Origin: Oceanibacterium hippocampi
Lineage (GTDB): Bacteria > Pseudomonadota > Alphaproteobacteria > Sneathiellales > Sneathiellaceae
Length of the DNA stretch: 64,000 nucleotides
Assembly: GCF_900172325.1 (NCBI RefSeq)
Contig: NZ_FWFR01000001.1
Location: 496,001-560,000 of the forward strand
Reading direction: 5' to 3'
Notes under the pieces: generated by a model
The model's database searches: none
The model's input: the letters and a program-made list of their open reading frames with translations, nothing else
What the model was told of the DNA's origin: nothing
Shown: piece after piece, positions 17,420-25,861 of the stretch
How the letters are laid out: each line of letters starts with the position of its first letter
Numbering within the stretch: the stretch's first letter is position 1
Translations under genes and position numbers: made by a program

Positions 17420-18769
17420 TCAGCCGACGAAGGCGACGAGGTCGCGGGTCTCGGCCGTGCCGGGAACATTGACCGCCCGGCGTTCGTCGAGGGCGCGGGT
17501 CGGCAAGTAGCCCTGGGCTCGGGCAAGATCGAGCGCCTCCGCCGTGACGAGCGCGCGGACACCATCATTGCGGGCCTGCGCGTCGAGTTTGACGGCGAGA
17601 TTGACCGGATCGCCAATGACGGTGAATTCGAGCCGGCTTTCGTCGCCGATCGCGCCGAAGACGACGGTCCCGGCGGTGACCGTGAAGCGAAGCACGAGCG
17701 GCGTTAGCCCGCGCGCTTCCCGTTCCCTCCGCCAGTCTTCGGCCGCGCCAAGCAGCGATTCCACTGCCCGCAAGGCGTCCGCGGCATAGCTGCCGGTTGC
17801 CATGGCCGCGCCGAAGCTCACCAGGATGCCGTCGCCGATGAACTTGTCGACCGATCCGCCGTGGCCCTGGATGACCGGCACCATGCGGGCCTCGTAATCG
17901 GCCAGCAGCCGCATCAGGTCGTTCGGCGAAAGCTGCCTCGACAACCGGGTGAAACCCTGGATGTCGCAATGCAGGATCGCCGCGTCGCGCAGTTCTCCCT
18001 CGCCGGGACGAAGCGGTTCGGCCGATCCGGTGATCGCCAACGCCACCTCGGGCGCGAAGAAGCGCGACAGTTCGGCCGCCGCCGCCGCCTCCTTTGCCGA
18101 GCGGACCAGCAGCGACCGGGCTCTCAGGATCACCACCGCGACGATCAGCGTGACCAGCGCGATCGGGATCATCTTGTCGATCTCCGCCCCGATCAGGAGC
18201 TTGTGGGTCAGCGTGTATTCGACGAAGTCGCGCGTGATCAGGTCGCCCACCATTGCCTCGCGGAGCGCGTAGAGGACCAGGACCAGCCAACCGGCGAGCG
18301 CCGCGACGCCGGCCAGCACGACGTAGCGGGCCTCGAAGCGGAGCGCCCCGAGGGCGATGAAGATGAAGACATAGAGCAGCGTCGTCGCCCGCAGGTAGAA
18401 GCCCGGCGGTTGCTCGTACTGCAGATGGTAGCTCCAGATCAGCAGCATCAGCAGCGTGACTTCCGCGATGGTTGCCAGCGCGATGAACCAGCCGGCCGGC
18501 CGGGCGCGCCGGACGATCAGATAACGGATGGCGGCGAAGGCGAAATAGATGGCGAGGACATAGGGCACCGGCTCCAGCATCACGTCGCCGGAAAAGCCCT
18601 TCGGCGTGAAGGTATAGAGAGCCGCGAAAACGGCGACGATCAGCAGGTGAGCCCAGGCGATGATCCGCTCAGACTGGGCCTGCTGTTCCTCGATTACGCG
18701 CTGCACGCGTGCCGGAAGAGCCCGCGTCCGGGTGACCGAGAAGAAGCGTCGCCTGAGTTCCTGCCACAT
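17420..18769 (-). CDS. Membrane-bound class III adenylate/guanylate cyclase
   Basis: 449 residues. Six hydrophobic helices are visible (about 38-56, 67-87, 92-115, 128-143, 149-169, 201-221), followed by a signalling helix and a class III cyclase domain. Metal-binding aspartates are Asp269 in CDIQGF and Asp313 in KFIGDG. The VIGDPVNLAVKLDAQ segment carries the base-recognition and transition-state region. It should make cAMP (or cGMP) from the NTP in response to a membrane signal. It is leftward and convergent with the importer operon, and lies downstream of a methyltransferase and an MBL-fold hydrolase on the same strand. Confidence 0.9.
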   Translation of the reverse strand: MWQELRRRFFSVTRTRALPARVQRVIEEQQAQSERIIAWAHLLIVAVFAALYTFTPKGFSGDVMLEPVPYVLAIYFAFAAIRYLIVRRARPAGWFIALATIAEVTLLMLLIWSYHLQYEQPPGFYLRATTLLYVFIFIALGALRFEARYVVLAGVAALAGWLVLVLYALREAMVGDLITRDFVEYTLTHKLLIGAEIDKMIPIALVTLIVAVVILRARSLLVRSAKEAAAAAELSRFFAPEVALAITGSAEPLRPGEGELRDAAILHCDIQGFTRLSRQLSPNDLMRLLADYEARMVPVIQGHGGSVDKFIGDGILVSFGAAMATGSYAADALRAVESLLGAAEDWRREREARGLTPLVLRFTVTAGTVVFGAIGDESRLEFTVIGDPVNLAVKLDAQARNDGVRALVTAEALDLARAQGYLPTRALDERRAVNVPGTAETRDLVAFVG

Positions 18770-18833
18770 GGCGGAACTCTATCACCTCGCGCGATCACCG
18801 CGTTTGAAATGGACGTGAACGGCCAACCGAACC

Positions 18834-19700
18834 TCAGGCGATCGCCGGCGCCCGCTTGCGCAGCCAGAGGCTGGATTCCAGCGCACCCTCCAGCAGCGGG
18901 ATCCGCCCGGCCGGGCGCGCCGCGAGCGCCCCGCCCATCCGTGACCGGACATAGTGACTGGCAAAGACGAGATCGAAGCCGCCGCCCGCGAGCAGCGGCG
19001 CCACGCCCTGTTGCTCGTTGTAGCCGCGCCAGGCCCAGGCGGGCGGATAATCATCGGGCAGAAAGATGTCGTGGACATGCAGGATCAGCCCGGCCGGTAG
19101 TGTGGGCAGAACCTCGTTGAGCAGCAGATCGACATCGCTGCCCGGCATCAGGATATGGCTCGAATCGATGAACAGCAGATCGCCCGACTGGAGCGCCGCG
19201 AGCGGCGTCCGGTCGGCGGCGTGGATCGTTTCCCGGCGTACCTCGATCGGCAACGTCCCGATCGCCGCCCGGGGCGCCGGATCGATCGCCGTGAAGGCGC
19301 AGTCGAAACCGCCATCGGCAATTGCCCGGGCGAGGAAACGGGTCGAATGCCCCGAGCCGATCTCGACCGCGCGGCGCGGCCGCAAGCGCCGCATCAGCGC
19401 ATAGGCCGCGGCACCGTCCAGGCCCGGGAACCAGTCCTGTCGCCAGCGTGGCTCGGGCGGGGGCGCGCTGCCGAAACCGCCGAGCACGGCCTCATGACCG
19501 TCGATCTCGTCGAGGATCTCGGTGAAGGCCGGCTCGGCAGCGCGAAACAGCCGCTCGAGCGCCGCATAGGGCCCCGCTTCGCCCGCGGCCGGCAGGCCGC
19601 CCGCATAGCGGTAGGGAATGAAATAGCCCTGTCGGCCGAGACCGGTCAGGGTCATCAGGCCCATGCGCAAACGCCGCGCCGCGATCCTCCAGTCGCCCAT
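18834..19700 (-). CDS. Class I SAM-dependent methyltransferase
   Basis: 288 residues. The SAM site is EIGSGHSTRFLARA in a Rossmann fold, followed by FTAIDPAPRAA (acidic residue at the end of strand 2) and LLFIDSSHILMPGSDVD. This is the Methyltransf_24 pattern, frequent among enzymes of glycan and natural-product pathways. No catalytic residue reveals the substrate. ATG at 19700 with no better alternative. It lies between the cyclase and the MBL-fold gene, all leftward. Confidence 0.82.
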   Translation of the reverse strand: MGDWRIAARRLRMGLMTLTGLGRQGYFIPYRYAGGLPAAGEAGPYAALERLFRAAEPAFTEILDEIDGHEAVLGGFGSAPPPEPRWRQDWFPGLDGAAAYALMRRLRPRRAVEIGSGHSTRFLARAIADGGFDCAFTAIDPAPRAAIGTLPIEVRRETIHAADRTPLAALQSGDLLFIDSSHILMPGSDVDLLLNEVLPTLPAGLILHVHDIFLPDDYPPAWAWRGYNEQQGVAPLLAGGGFDLVFASHYVRSRMGGALAARPAGRIPLLEGALESSLWLRKRAPAIA

Positions 19701-19718
19701 GTCGGAATCCTGACTCTC

Positions 19719-20555
19719 TCAAGGTCTGAGCACGAGACCTTCACGGGCGACGATCGAACCCGGACGCCTGGCCTCCAGAGCCTCGGCGATCCCGTCCATG
19801 AAGGTATCGTCGTGGTCCGGGTCGTGATGGAAGGCGACGAAGGTCTTCACGCCGGCGGCATCAGCGAGCCGGACCCCCTCCTGCCAGGTGGAATGGCCCC
19901 AGCCGATCTTCGGCTTGAAGGTCTCGTCGGTATACATGCTGTCGTAGATCACGATATCGGCGCCCTCGATGAGGGCAAGGATCCGCGGATCGGGATGGCC
20001 GAGCACATGTTCGGTGTCGGTCAGGTAGCAGATCGACTTGCCCTGGAACTCGACGCGATAGCCGGTCGCCCCGTCCGGGTGGTTGAGGCGCGCGGTGCGC
20101 ACCGTGATCCCGGGCTTGGGCTCGACCGTTTCCCCGGCGTGAAAATCCCGGAAGGCGATATCCGCCTGCAGGATCTCGATCGGCACCGGAAACAGCGGCG
20201 CCATCATCAGCTCCTTCAGGACCCGCTTCAGCGTCAGGCGGGGCAGCAGATGGCCGCTCCAGAAGCGGAAACTGTTCCCCGGCACGAAGAAGGGCACGAA
20301 AAACGGAATGCCGCAGACATGGTCGAAATGGGTATGGGTCAGGAACAGGTCGATATCGACCGGACCGCCGCGACGCATCAGGTCGTTGCCGAGGTAGCGC
20401 ATGCCGGAACCGGCATCGAACATGAGGATGTGATCGCCACAGCGGATTTCCAGCGACGAGGTGTTGCCGCCATACTTGCAGACATTCGGAGCGCTGCACG
20501 CGATCGAACCGCGGACACCCCAGAAGCGCACATGGAAATCTTCGGTCGCGGTCAA
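19719..20555 (-). CDS. MBL-fold metallo-hydrolase
   Basis: About 278 residues. It begins with VRFWGVRGSI, then GGNTSSLEIRCGDHILMFDAGSG, the Zn motif THTHFDH, and later TDTEH and FHHDPDH, all typical metallo-beta-lactamase-fold ligands. This branch (FWGVRGS) includes proteins annotated as phosphodiesterase-like. The open frame begins at a GTG at 20618, but that adds 21 residues without similarity and has no ribosome site; TTG 20555, behind GGGGGG, was chosen, with moderate certainty. Close to a nucleotide cyclase on the same strand, so a cyclic-nucleotide or signalling substrate is possible. Confidence 0.82.
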   Translation of the reverse strand: MTATEDFHVRFWGVRGSIACSAPNVCKYGGNTSSLEIRCGDHILMFDAGSGMRYLGNDLMRRGGPVDIDLFLTHTHFDHVCGIPFFVPFFVPGNSFRFWSGHLLPRLTLKRVLKELMMAPLFPVPIEILQADIAFRDFHAGETVEPKPGITVRTARLNHPDGATGYRVEFQGKSICYLTDTEHVLGHPDPRILALIEGADIVIYDSMYTDETFKPKIGWGHSTWQEGVRLADAAGVKTFVAFHHDPDHDDTFMDGIAEALEARRPGSIVAREGLVLRP

Positions 20556-20737
20556 CGCGCCCCCCGTTCCTTTTTCATACAATCGCCCAGCTAACCAATT
20601 ACACGAAGCGCGTCGCACATGGTTATGAACCGGATCACAATGGGCGGTATCGACCTGGATCGCAATCGACTAGGATCCGCCGCGATCGCCCTGCCGGCAT
20701 GCTCGGGCCGCCACGACAATACAAGCATTGGGACATC

Positions 20738-21496
20738 ATGACCGCCAGCCATCTTCTCAACCATACGGGAAATCGCGTCACGCTGACGCTCAACCGGCCG
20801 GAACGGCATAACCTGCTGCAACTTGCCGACCTCACAGCGCTCACGGCAACCTTCGACGACCTCGCCGCACGCGACGATGTCCGCGTCCTCGTGCTGACCG
20901 GCGCCGGTGATCGCAGTTTCTGCGCCGGGGTCGATCTTGACGGGCTCGGCGACTATGATTTCGACGACAATCCGCTGGAAAAACTCACCGACCGGCTCGA
21001 AAGCCTGCCGTTTCCGACGATCTGCGCACTCAACGGCGGGGTCTACGGCGGCGGCTCGGACCTGGCCCTGGCCTGCGACTTCCGCGTCGGTGTGGACAGC
21101 ATGCGCTGCTTCGTACCGCCGGCCCGCTTCGGCATCCACTATCACCCGGCCGGCCTGCAACGGATGGTGACGCGACTCGGCCTCGGGCCGGCAAAGCGTC
21201 TCCTGCTTGCCGCCGAAACGATGGAAGCGGACGAATTGCTGCGGATCGGCTTCGTCGACCAGCTCGTACCCGCCACCGATCTCGAACTTCGCGTCGACAC
21301 GATGGCCAACGAGATAGCCGGGCTCGCTCCGCTCGCGGTCAGCGGCATGAAGGCCGCGCTGAACGAGATCGCCCGCGGCACGCTCGACCGGGCGGCGGCG
21401 CTGGAGCGATTGCGCGCCTGCATGCAAAGCGCCGATTTTGCCGAAGGCCGGCAGGCCCGGGCGGAGAAGCGCAAGCCGGTCTTCCGGGGCCGCTGA
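20738..21496 (+). CDS. Enoyl-CoA hydratase/isomerase family protein lacking both crotonase glutamates
   Basis: 252 residues, crotonase fold. The CoA-binding and oxyanion regions are present: LTLNRPERHN, FCAGVDLDG and NGGVYGGGSDLALACD. Against rat crotonase, as recalled, Glu144 in GGGCELA aligns with Asp (GGGSDLA) and Glu164 in QPE aligns with Ala (PPA). A standard hydratase reaction is therefore unlikely; isomerase, hydrolase or lyase activity within the superfamily is more plausible. ATG 20738 was chosen over an upstream ATG at 20699, which adds an unrelated 13-residue lead. Monocistronic, divergent from the MBL gene. Confidence 0.85.
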   Translation: MTASHLLNHTGNRVTLTLNRPERHNLLQLADLTALTATFDDLAARDDVRVLVLTGAGDRSFCAGVDLDGLGDYDFDDNPLEKLTDRLESLPFPTICALNGGVYGGGSDLALACDFRVGVDSMRCFVPPARFGIHYHPAGLQRMVTRLGLGPAKRLLLAAETMEADELLRIGFVDQLVPATDLELRVDTMANEIAGLAPLAVSGMKAALNEIARGTLDRAAALERLRACMQSADFAEGRQARAEKRKPVFRGR

Positions 21497-21520
21497 GCGA
21501 CAGGCCGCCTCGTCCGCCCC

Positions 21521-22231
21521 TCAGGGCGAGAGCCGGTAGCCCCCGGGCTCGGTCAGCAGCAGTTCCGAATTGGTAGGATCCTGCTCGATCTTCTGGCGCA
21601 GCCGGTAGATATGGGTTTCCAGCGTGTGCGTGGTGACACCCGCGTTGTAGCCCCAGACCTCGTTCAGCAGGACGTCCCGGGTCACGACCTTGTCGCCGGA
21701 ACGATAGAGATACTTCAGGATCGCGGTTTCCTTCTCGGTCAACCGGACCTTCTGGTTGGTGTCGTTGTGCAGCAACAGCTTGGCGCTTGGCTTGAAGGTG
21801 TAGGGACCGATCCCGAAAACCGCGTCCTCGCTCTGTTCGTGCTGGCGCAGCTGAGCGCGGATCCGGGCCAGCAGGACGCCGATCCGGAATGGCTTGGTGA
21901 CATAGTCGTTCGCACCGGATTCCAGCCCGAGAATCGTGTCCGCGTCGCTTTCCAGCGCGGTCAGCAGGATGATCGGCGCCTTCACGCCGTTCCGCCGCAT
22001 CAGCTTGCAGACCTCCCGCCCGTCCATGTCCGGCAGGCCGACATCGAGCAGCACGAGGTCGCAATGCTCGTGCCGCGCCATCTCCAGACCGGCACCGCCG
22101 GTCCCGGCACAGGCCGTGCTGAATTCCTCGTGCAGCTCCAGCTGTTCGGCGAGCGAGGTCCGCAATGCCTCGTCGTCATCGATCAGCAGGATCTTCTTGC
22201 TGCCACTTATGGTGCCCCGGATCGCCGTCAA
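21521..22231 (-). CDS. OmpR-family response regulator
   Basis: About 236 residues. The receiver domain has ILLIDDDEALR (acidic pair), phosphoacceptor Asp in DLVLLDVGLPD, switch Thr in ILLTALES and Lys in DYVTKPFR. The C-terminal winged helix has RLTEKETAILKYL and THTLETHIYRLRQKIE for DNA binding. Two TTG starts are possible: 22276 overlaps the stop of the preceding hydrolase as TTGA, while 22231 follows AAGGGGGACAGC, a much better ribosome site, and is preferred. No histidine kinase gene is in the window, so the partner is encoded elsewhere. Confidence 0.9.
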   Translation of the reverse strand: MTAIRGTISGSKKILLIDDDEALRTSLAEQLELHEEFSTACAGTGGAGLEMARHEHCDLVLLDVGLPDMDGREVCKLMRRNGVKAPIILLTALESDADTILGLESGANDYVTKPFRIGVLLARIRAQLRQHEQSEDAVFGIGPYTFKPSAKLLLHNDTNQKVRLTEKETAILKYLYRSGDKVVTRDVLLNEVWGYNAGVTTHTLETHIYRLRQKIEQDPTNSELLLTEPGGYRLSP

Positions 22232-22272
22232 GCTGTCCCCCTTCAGGTCTTTTTCGGTCGTCCGACCAACGA

Positions 22273-23133
22273 TCAAGCGGAAATTTGCCCGATCACGGCT
22301 CGATTCAAGAGACTATCCGGCCTGGCAAGCTCGTCTATCACCGAGAAGTGATGATAGCCGGGCATCTCCAGGATGTCGACGCGACGGCCCGCAGCGCGCC
22401 AGACGCGCACGAATTCGGCCTGCTGGCGGTGATATTCGTCGGTTTCGAGGCCGCCGGTCGTGACGATCAACGGCGCGTTGCCGTGGCTGGCAAGATGGAG
22501 CGGGCTGTTCTCCGCCGCCGCCGCCGCGTCGAGCCCGAGCTTCTCGTTCAGATAGCAGAGACGGATCGGCTCCAGGTCATAGATCCCCGAGATCGAGGTT
22601 CCCGCCTTGACCAGATCCGCCGGCAGGTCCGGATCCAGCCGACTCCAGTCGGTCGCGCAGACCATCGCGGTCAGATGGCCGCCGGCCGAATGGCCCGACA
22701 CGGTGATCCGCGCCGGGTCGCCGCCGAATCCGGCGATATTCTGCCAGACCCAGATCAGCGCCGCGCGCACCTGGCGGACGATCTCGCCGACGCCGACCAG
22801 CGGTGCCAGGTCATAATTCACGACCACGGTCGTCACCCCGGCCGGGACCAGCCCGTCGGCCACGTAGTCGAAGTCGCTCTTGTCCATGCTCTGCCAGTAG
22901 CCGCCATGGATGAAGACATGGACCGGCGCCGGGCCATCGCCGGCGGTGAAGATGTCGAGCTTCTCGCCCGGCCGTGGCCCGTAGGGGATGTCCAGCTTTC
23001 CTGGCAGGCGTTCCCGCGTCAGCGCGCTCTTGCGGGCATATCCGTCGAAGAAGGTCTGGAAATCGGGGACACGGGGCCTCAGGAAATACTGCCCGTCGAG
23101 CCCTTCCCGATCATATTCGCCATATAGCGCCAT
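22273..23133 (-). CDS. Alpha/beta hydrolase, kynurenine formamidase-like
   Basis: 286 residues. The oxyanion motif HGGYWQSMDKSDF and nucleophile GHSAGGHL are those of the esterase/kynurenine formamidase branch. The catalytic acid is probably the Asp in GLETDEYH, and the His is in GYHHFSVI. ATG 23133 follows a strong GGGGGAT ribosome site; the long in-frame extension up to 23370 overlaps the divergent ribA and is rejected. It would hydrolyse an ester or amide, possibly N-formylkynurenine, but no other tryptophan catabolic gene is nearby. Leftward, just upstream of the response regulator. Confidence 0.83.
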   Translation of the reverse strand: MALYGEYDREGLDGQYFLRPRVPDFQTFFDGYARKSALTRERLPGKLDIPYGPRPGEKLDIFTAGDGPAPVHVFIHGGYWQSMDKSDFDYVADGLVPAGVTTVVVNYDLAPLVGVGEIVRQVRAALIWVWQNIAGFGGDPARITVSGHSAGGHLTAMVCATDWSRLDPDLPADLVKAGTSISGIYDLEPIRLCYLNEKLGLDAAAAAENSPLHLASHGNAPLIVTTGGLETDEYHRQQAEFVRVWRAAGRRVDILEMPGYHHFSVIDELARPDSLLNRAVIGQISA

Positions 23134-23243
23134 CCCGTGATCCCCCGTTCGCCCGTCGCCCGCTTGGGCTGGCCTTTTGCCGCGCCACCAACTACTTATC
23201 TGGTGTCTCGGACATAATTCCACCCGTTTCATAATCGGTGCCC

Positions 23244-24368
23244 ATGGGCGAAAGCAAGGAGAGCCTCCAGACGCTCGAACGTGCGCAGCGGCGAGTTGAC
23301 CGCGCCGTCGCCGAGCTTCGACGGCGAATGCCGGTGATCGTCCGCGGGCCGGACGGCGACTGGCTGGCACGCGCCGCCGAGCTGCTCGACGACCGCGGCA
23401 TCGAGCGGTTCGCCGAATGGGTCGGCGAGACCCCGAAGCTCGCCCTGACCGAACATCGCGCCGCGATCCTGCATGTCCGCCCTACCGGCGACAGGGCGAT
23501 CCTGCTGCCGTTGCGACGCTGGATGGACGCCGGCATGCTGCGCCAACTCGCCGACCCCGCCTTCGATCTCGCCAGTCCCGGACGCGGCCCGCTCGACAGG
23601 GTGATGGCGCCGGCCCCGGCGGCGGTTCATGGCGCGATCAAGCTCTGCAAGCTCGGCCGCCTGTTGCCGGCGGCACTGGTCGCCCCGATCCCCGGCGACC
23701 CGGCGACGCTCGCCGCGAAGGAAGATCTGCTGACCGTCGATGTCCGGGATATCGAAGGCTACGAGGACACCACGGCGGCGCTGCTCGAGCCGGTCGCGCG
23801 CGCGCATGTGCCGCTCGCCGATATCGAGAACTGCCGGATCCAGGCATTCCGCCCGACCGACGGCGGCATCGAGCATCTTGCACTCCTCATCGGCGACCCC
23901 AAGCCGCATGAACCCGTCCTCGTCCGGCTCCATTCGGAATGCTTCACAGGCGACCTGCTCGGCTCGCTGAAATGCGATTGCGGCGAGCAGCTGCGCGGCG
24001 CGATCCGGATCATCCAGGCCGATCCGAAGGGCGGCATCCTGCTCTACCTGGCCCAGGAAGGACGCGGCATCGGCCTGGTCAACAAGTTGCGCGCCTATCG
24101 CCTGCAGGAACAGGGCTTCGACACCGTCGATGCCAACGAACGCCTCGGTTTCGACGCCGACGAACGGCTCTTCCGGCCAGCCGCGGAAATGCTGAAACGT
24201 CTTGGCTTCACCGCGATCCGCCTGCTCACCAACAATCCCGAGAAGATCGAGGGCCTGGCACGTCACGGCATCACCGTGACCGATCGGGTCGCCCATGCCT
24301 TTCCCGCCAACAGCCACAACGAGGACTACCTGGCGACCAAGCGGAAACGCAGCGGCCATTATCTCTGA
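23244..24368 (+). CDS. ribA: GTP cyclohydrolase II with a long N-terminal extension
   Basis: 374 residues. The C-terminal 200 residues are a full RibA: LVRLHSECFTGDLLGSLKCDCG holds the three Zn cysteines, QEGRGIGLVNKLRAY is the catalytic loop, and LLTNNPEKIEGL closes the site. It converts GTP to the first pyrimidine intermediate of riboflavin synthesis. About 170 N-terminal residues precede it; they resemble a worn-down RibB-like or alphaproteobacterial extension and show no DHBP synthase acid cluster that I can recognise. E. coli RibA is only about 196 residues. A GTG at 23238 is an alternative start. Confidence 0.88.
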   Translation: MGESKESLQTLERAQRRVDRAVAELRRRMPVIVRGPDGDWLARAAELLDDRGIERFAEWVGETPKLALTEHRAAILHVRPTGDRAILLPLRRWMDAGMLRQLADPAFDLASPGRGPLDRVMAPAPAAVHGAIKLCKLGRLLPAALVAPIPGDPATLAAKEDLLTVDVRDIEGYEDTTAALLEPVARAHVPLADIENCRIQAFRPTDGGIEHLALLIGDPKPHEPVLVRLHSECFTGDLLGSLKCDCGEQLRGAIRIIQADPKGGILLYLAQEGRGIGLVNKLRAYRLQEQGFDTVDANERLGFDADERLFRPAAEMLKRLGFTAIRLLTNNPEKIEGLARHGITVTDRVAHAFPANSHNEDYLATKRKRSGHYL

Positions 24369-24447
24369 CCGGCGAAATCTGCCGGGCAGCATTTCCCCGG
24401 CAACCGAAGGCGGCCGTCAAAAGTCGCGCAACTCCGGGCTTTCCGGG

Positions 24448-24463
24448 TGGCATGTCCCTTGCT
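24448..24463 (+). promoter_or_regulatory. Sigma-54-type -24/-12 promoter candidate
   Basis: TGGCATGTCCCTTGCT fits the sigma-54 consensus TGGCAC-N5-TTGC with one substitution and the required GG-N10-GC spacing (GG at 24449-24450, GC at 24461-24462). It lies 25 bp upstream of the ATG of the small conserved gene at 24488, leaving a short leader with its own ribosome site. No activator gene is adjacent. The match is by eye. Confidence 0.55.
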
Positions 24464-24487
24464 TCATGATTGGCGAAAGGGGCACGG

Positions 24488-25030
24488 ATGGCGACGGAAG
24501 TCTACGGATCGTTGTACCAGCAGGATCGCGACTGGGTCGCGCCGCGGGGTCAGACCCGCGCGGCACATGATGCCGCGCGCGTCGGCGATTCCGCCGAAGT
24601 CAGCCGCGCCACGCCCGAGAACGATACGGTCAAGACCGCCACGGCCGACGAATTCACCTTCGGCGACCTGATCGACATCATCAATCCGCTCCAGCATATC
24701 CCCGTCATATCCTCGATCTATCGCGAGCTCACCGGCGACGAGATACGCCCGGTCGCGCGGATCATTGGCGACGGCATCTATGGCGGCCCGATCGGCCTCG
24801 CCGGCAGCGTCGCCAATGCCATGCTCGAGGAGCACAGTGGCAGAGACGTGATGGGGCACGCGATGGCACTGGTCTTCGACGATGGCGCCCTGTCCGGCAC
24901 CGTCGTCGCCGAACGGACGCCGGACCCGGCGCGCAGCGCGGAAGTCTACCAGCGAGCCCAGTCGCTCGCCCTGCCGGCGTCGGCGGATCCGGACCCCCGC
25001 CCGTTATCGTTCCATGGCGTCAGCCGATAG
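24488..25030 (+). CDS. Small conserved protein of unknown function behind a sigma-54-like promoter
   Basis: 180 residues, no signal peptide. Not recognised as a named protein, but the central segment (FGDLIDIINPLQHIP, ISSIYRELTGDEIRP, IIGDGIYGGPIG) looks strongly conserved in character, with glycine-rich hydrophobic patches that could associate with membrane. Termini are hydrophilic and probably disordered. ATG 24488 follows AAAGGGG at good spacing; a TTG at 24470 is rejected. Preceded by a sigma-54-type promoter and followed by a strong hairpin, so it looks like a single-gene transcription unit under special control. Confidence 0.75.
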   Translation: MATEVYGSLYQQDRDWVAPRGQTRAAHDAARVGDSAEVSRATPENDTVKTATADEFTFGDLIDIINPLQHIPVISSIYRELTGDEIRPVARIIGDGIYGGPIGLAGSVANAMLEEHSGRDVMGHAMALVFDDGALSGTVVAERTPDPARSAEVYQRAQSLALPASADPDPRPLSFHGVSR

Positions 25031-25041
25031 CGGCTGACGCC
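25016..25041 (+). terminator. Strong hairpin over the stop codon of the 24488 gene
   Basis: Perfect 11-bp inverted repeat (25016-25026 with 25031-25041) with loop ATAG. The TAG stop codon (25028-25030) lies in the loop. The run after it (GGACCGCTTCTTGCG) has no U-tract, so it may be a weak terminator or an mRNA-stabilising structure rather than a canonical intrinsic terminator. Confidence 0.45.
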
Positions 25042-25069
25042 GGACCGCTTCTTGCGCTATCACTCGGCC

Positions 25070-25861
25070 ATGAGCAGCGATCCTGACAAGGCGGCCCCCG
25101 CCACCGTGCCCGCGCGGAAGCTTCTGGTGACCGGCGGCAGCCGCGGCATCGGCGCGGCGATCGCCTCGCTGTTCGCCGCGCGCGGCTGGCAGGTGGCGCT
25201 GACCTACCGGGAACGGGCCGACACCGCCCGGGCCGTGGTCGCGGAAATAGAGGCCGACGGCGGCACGGCCGCCGCGTTTCGTGTCGACGTCTCCGACGAG
25301 GCCGAAATCGTCGCCCTGTTCGACGAACTCGACCGGGCCGGCTTCACGCCCGACGCTGTCGTCAACAATGCCGGTATTACCGGGCCGAGGACCGCGCTGA
25401 TGGATCTCGACGGCGGGGTCCTCGACCGGGTTCTCCGCACCAACATCGCCGGGACCATGCTGATCGCCCGCGAAGCAGCCTGGCGGATGGCCCGCTCGCG
25501 TGGCGGCAAGGGCGGAGCGATCGTCAATATCTCGTCGACCGCGACGCGCCTCGGCAGCCCCGGCCAGTGGGTTCACTACGCCGCCTCGAAGGCCGCCGTC
25601 GACATGTTCACCCAGGGTCTCGCACGCGAACTCGCGGCCGAGGGAATCCGCGTCAACGCGGTCAGCCCCGGCCACACCATGACGACCGCCGATCCGGCGG
25701 AACAGGCGCGGATCGAGGCGCGTTTCGAAGGCGAGCGGCATAGCGTGCCGCTCGGCCGCATCGGCAAGGCCGAGGAAGTCGCGGAAGCGGTCTACTGGCT
25801 TGCCGACGATGCCGCGTCCTATGTCACCGGTGCGCTGCTGCCGGCGGCGGGAGGACGCTGA
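25070..25861 (+). CDS. SDR family oxidoreductase
   Basis: 263 residues. Classical short-chain dehydrogenase: cofactor site VTGGSRGIGAAI (about 18-29), NNAG near 100, catalytic Ser in NISSTAT and YxxxK in YAASKAAVDMF, then the SPGHTMT loop. An Arg/Thr-rich segment after strand 2 (TYRERADTA) suggests NADP(H) preference. The C-terminal YVTGALLPAAGGR is normal. Likely an FabG-like 3-oxoacyl or sugar/alcohol dehydrogenase; substrate unknown. Its TGA overlaps the next ATG by one base. Confidence 0.88.
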   Translation: MSSDPDKAAPATVPARKLLVTGGSRGIGAAIASLFAARGWQVALTYRERADTARAVVAEIEADGGTAAAFRVDVSDEAEIVALFDELDRAGFTPDAVVNNAGITGPRTALMDLDGGVLDRVLRTNIAGTMLIAREAAWRMARSRGGKGGAIVNISSTATRLGSPGQWVHYAASKAAVDMFTQGLARELAAEGIRVNAVSPGHTMTTADPAEQARIEARFEGERHSVPLGRIGKAEEVAEAVYWLADDAASYVTGALLPAAGGR

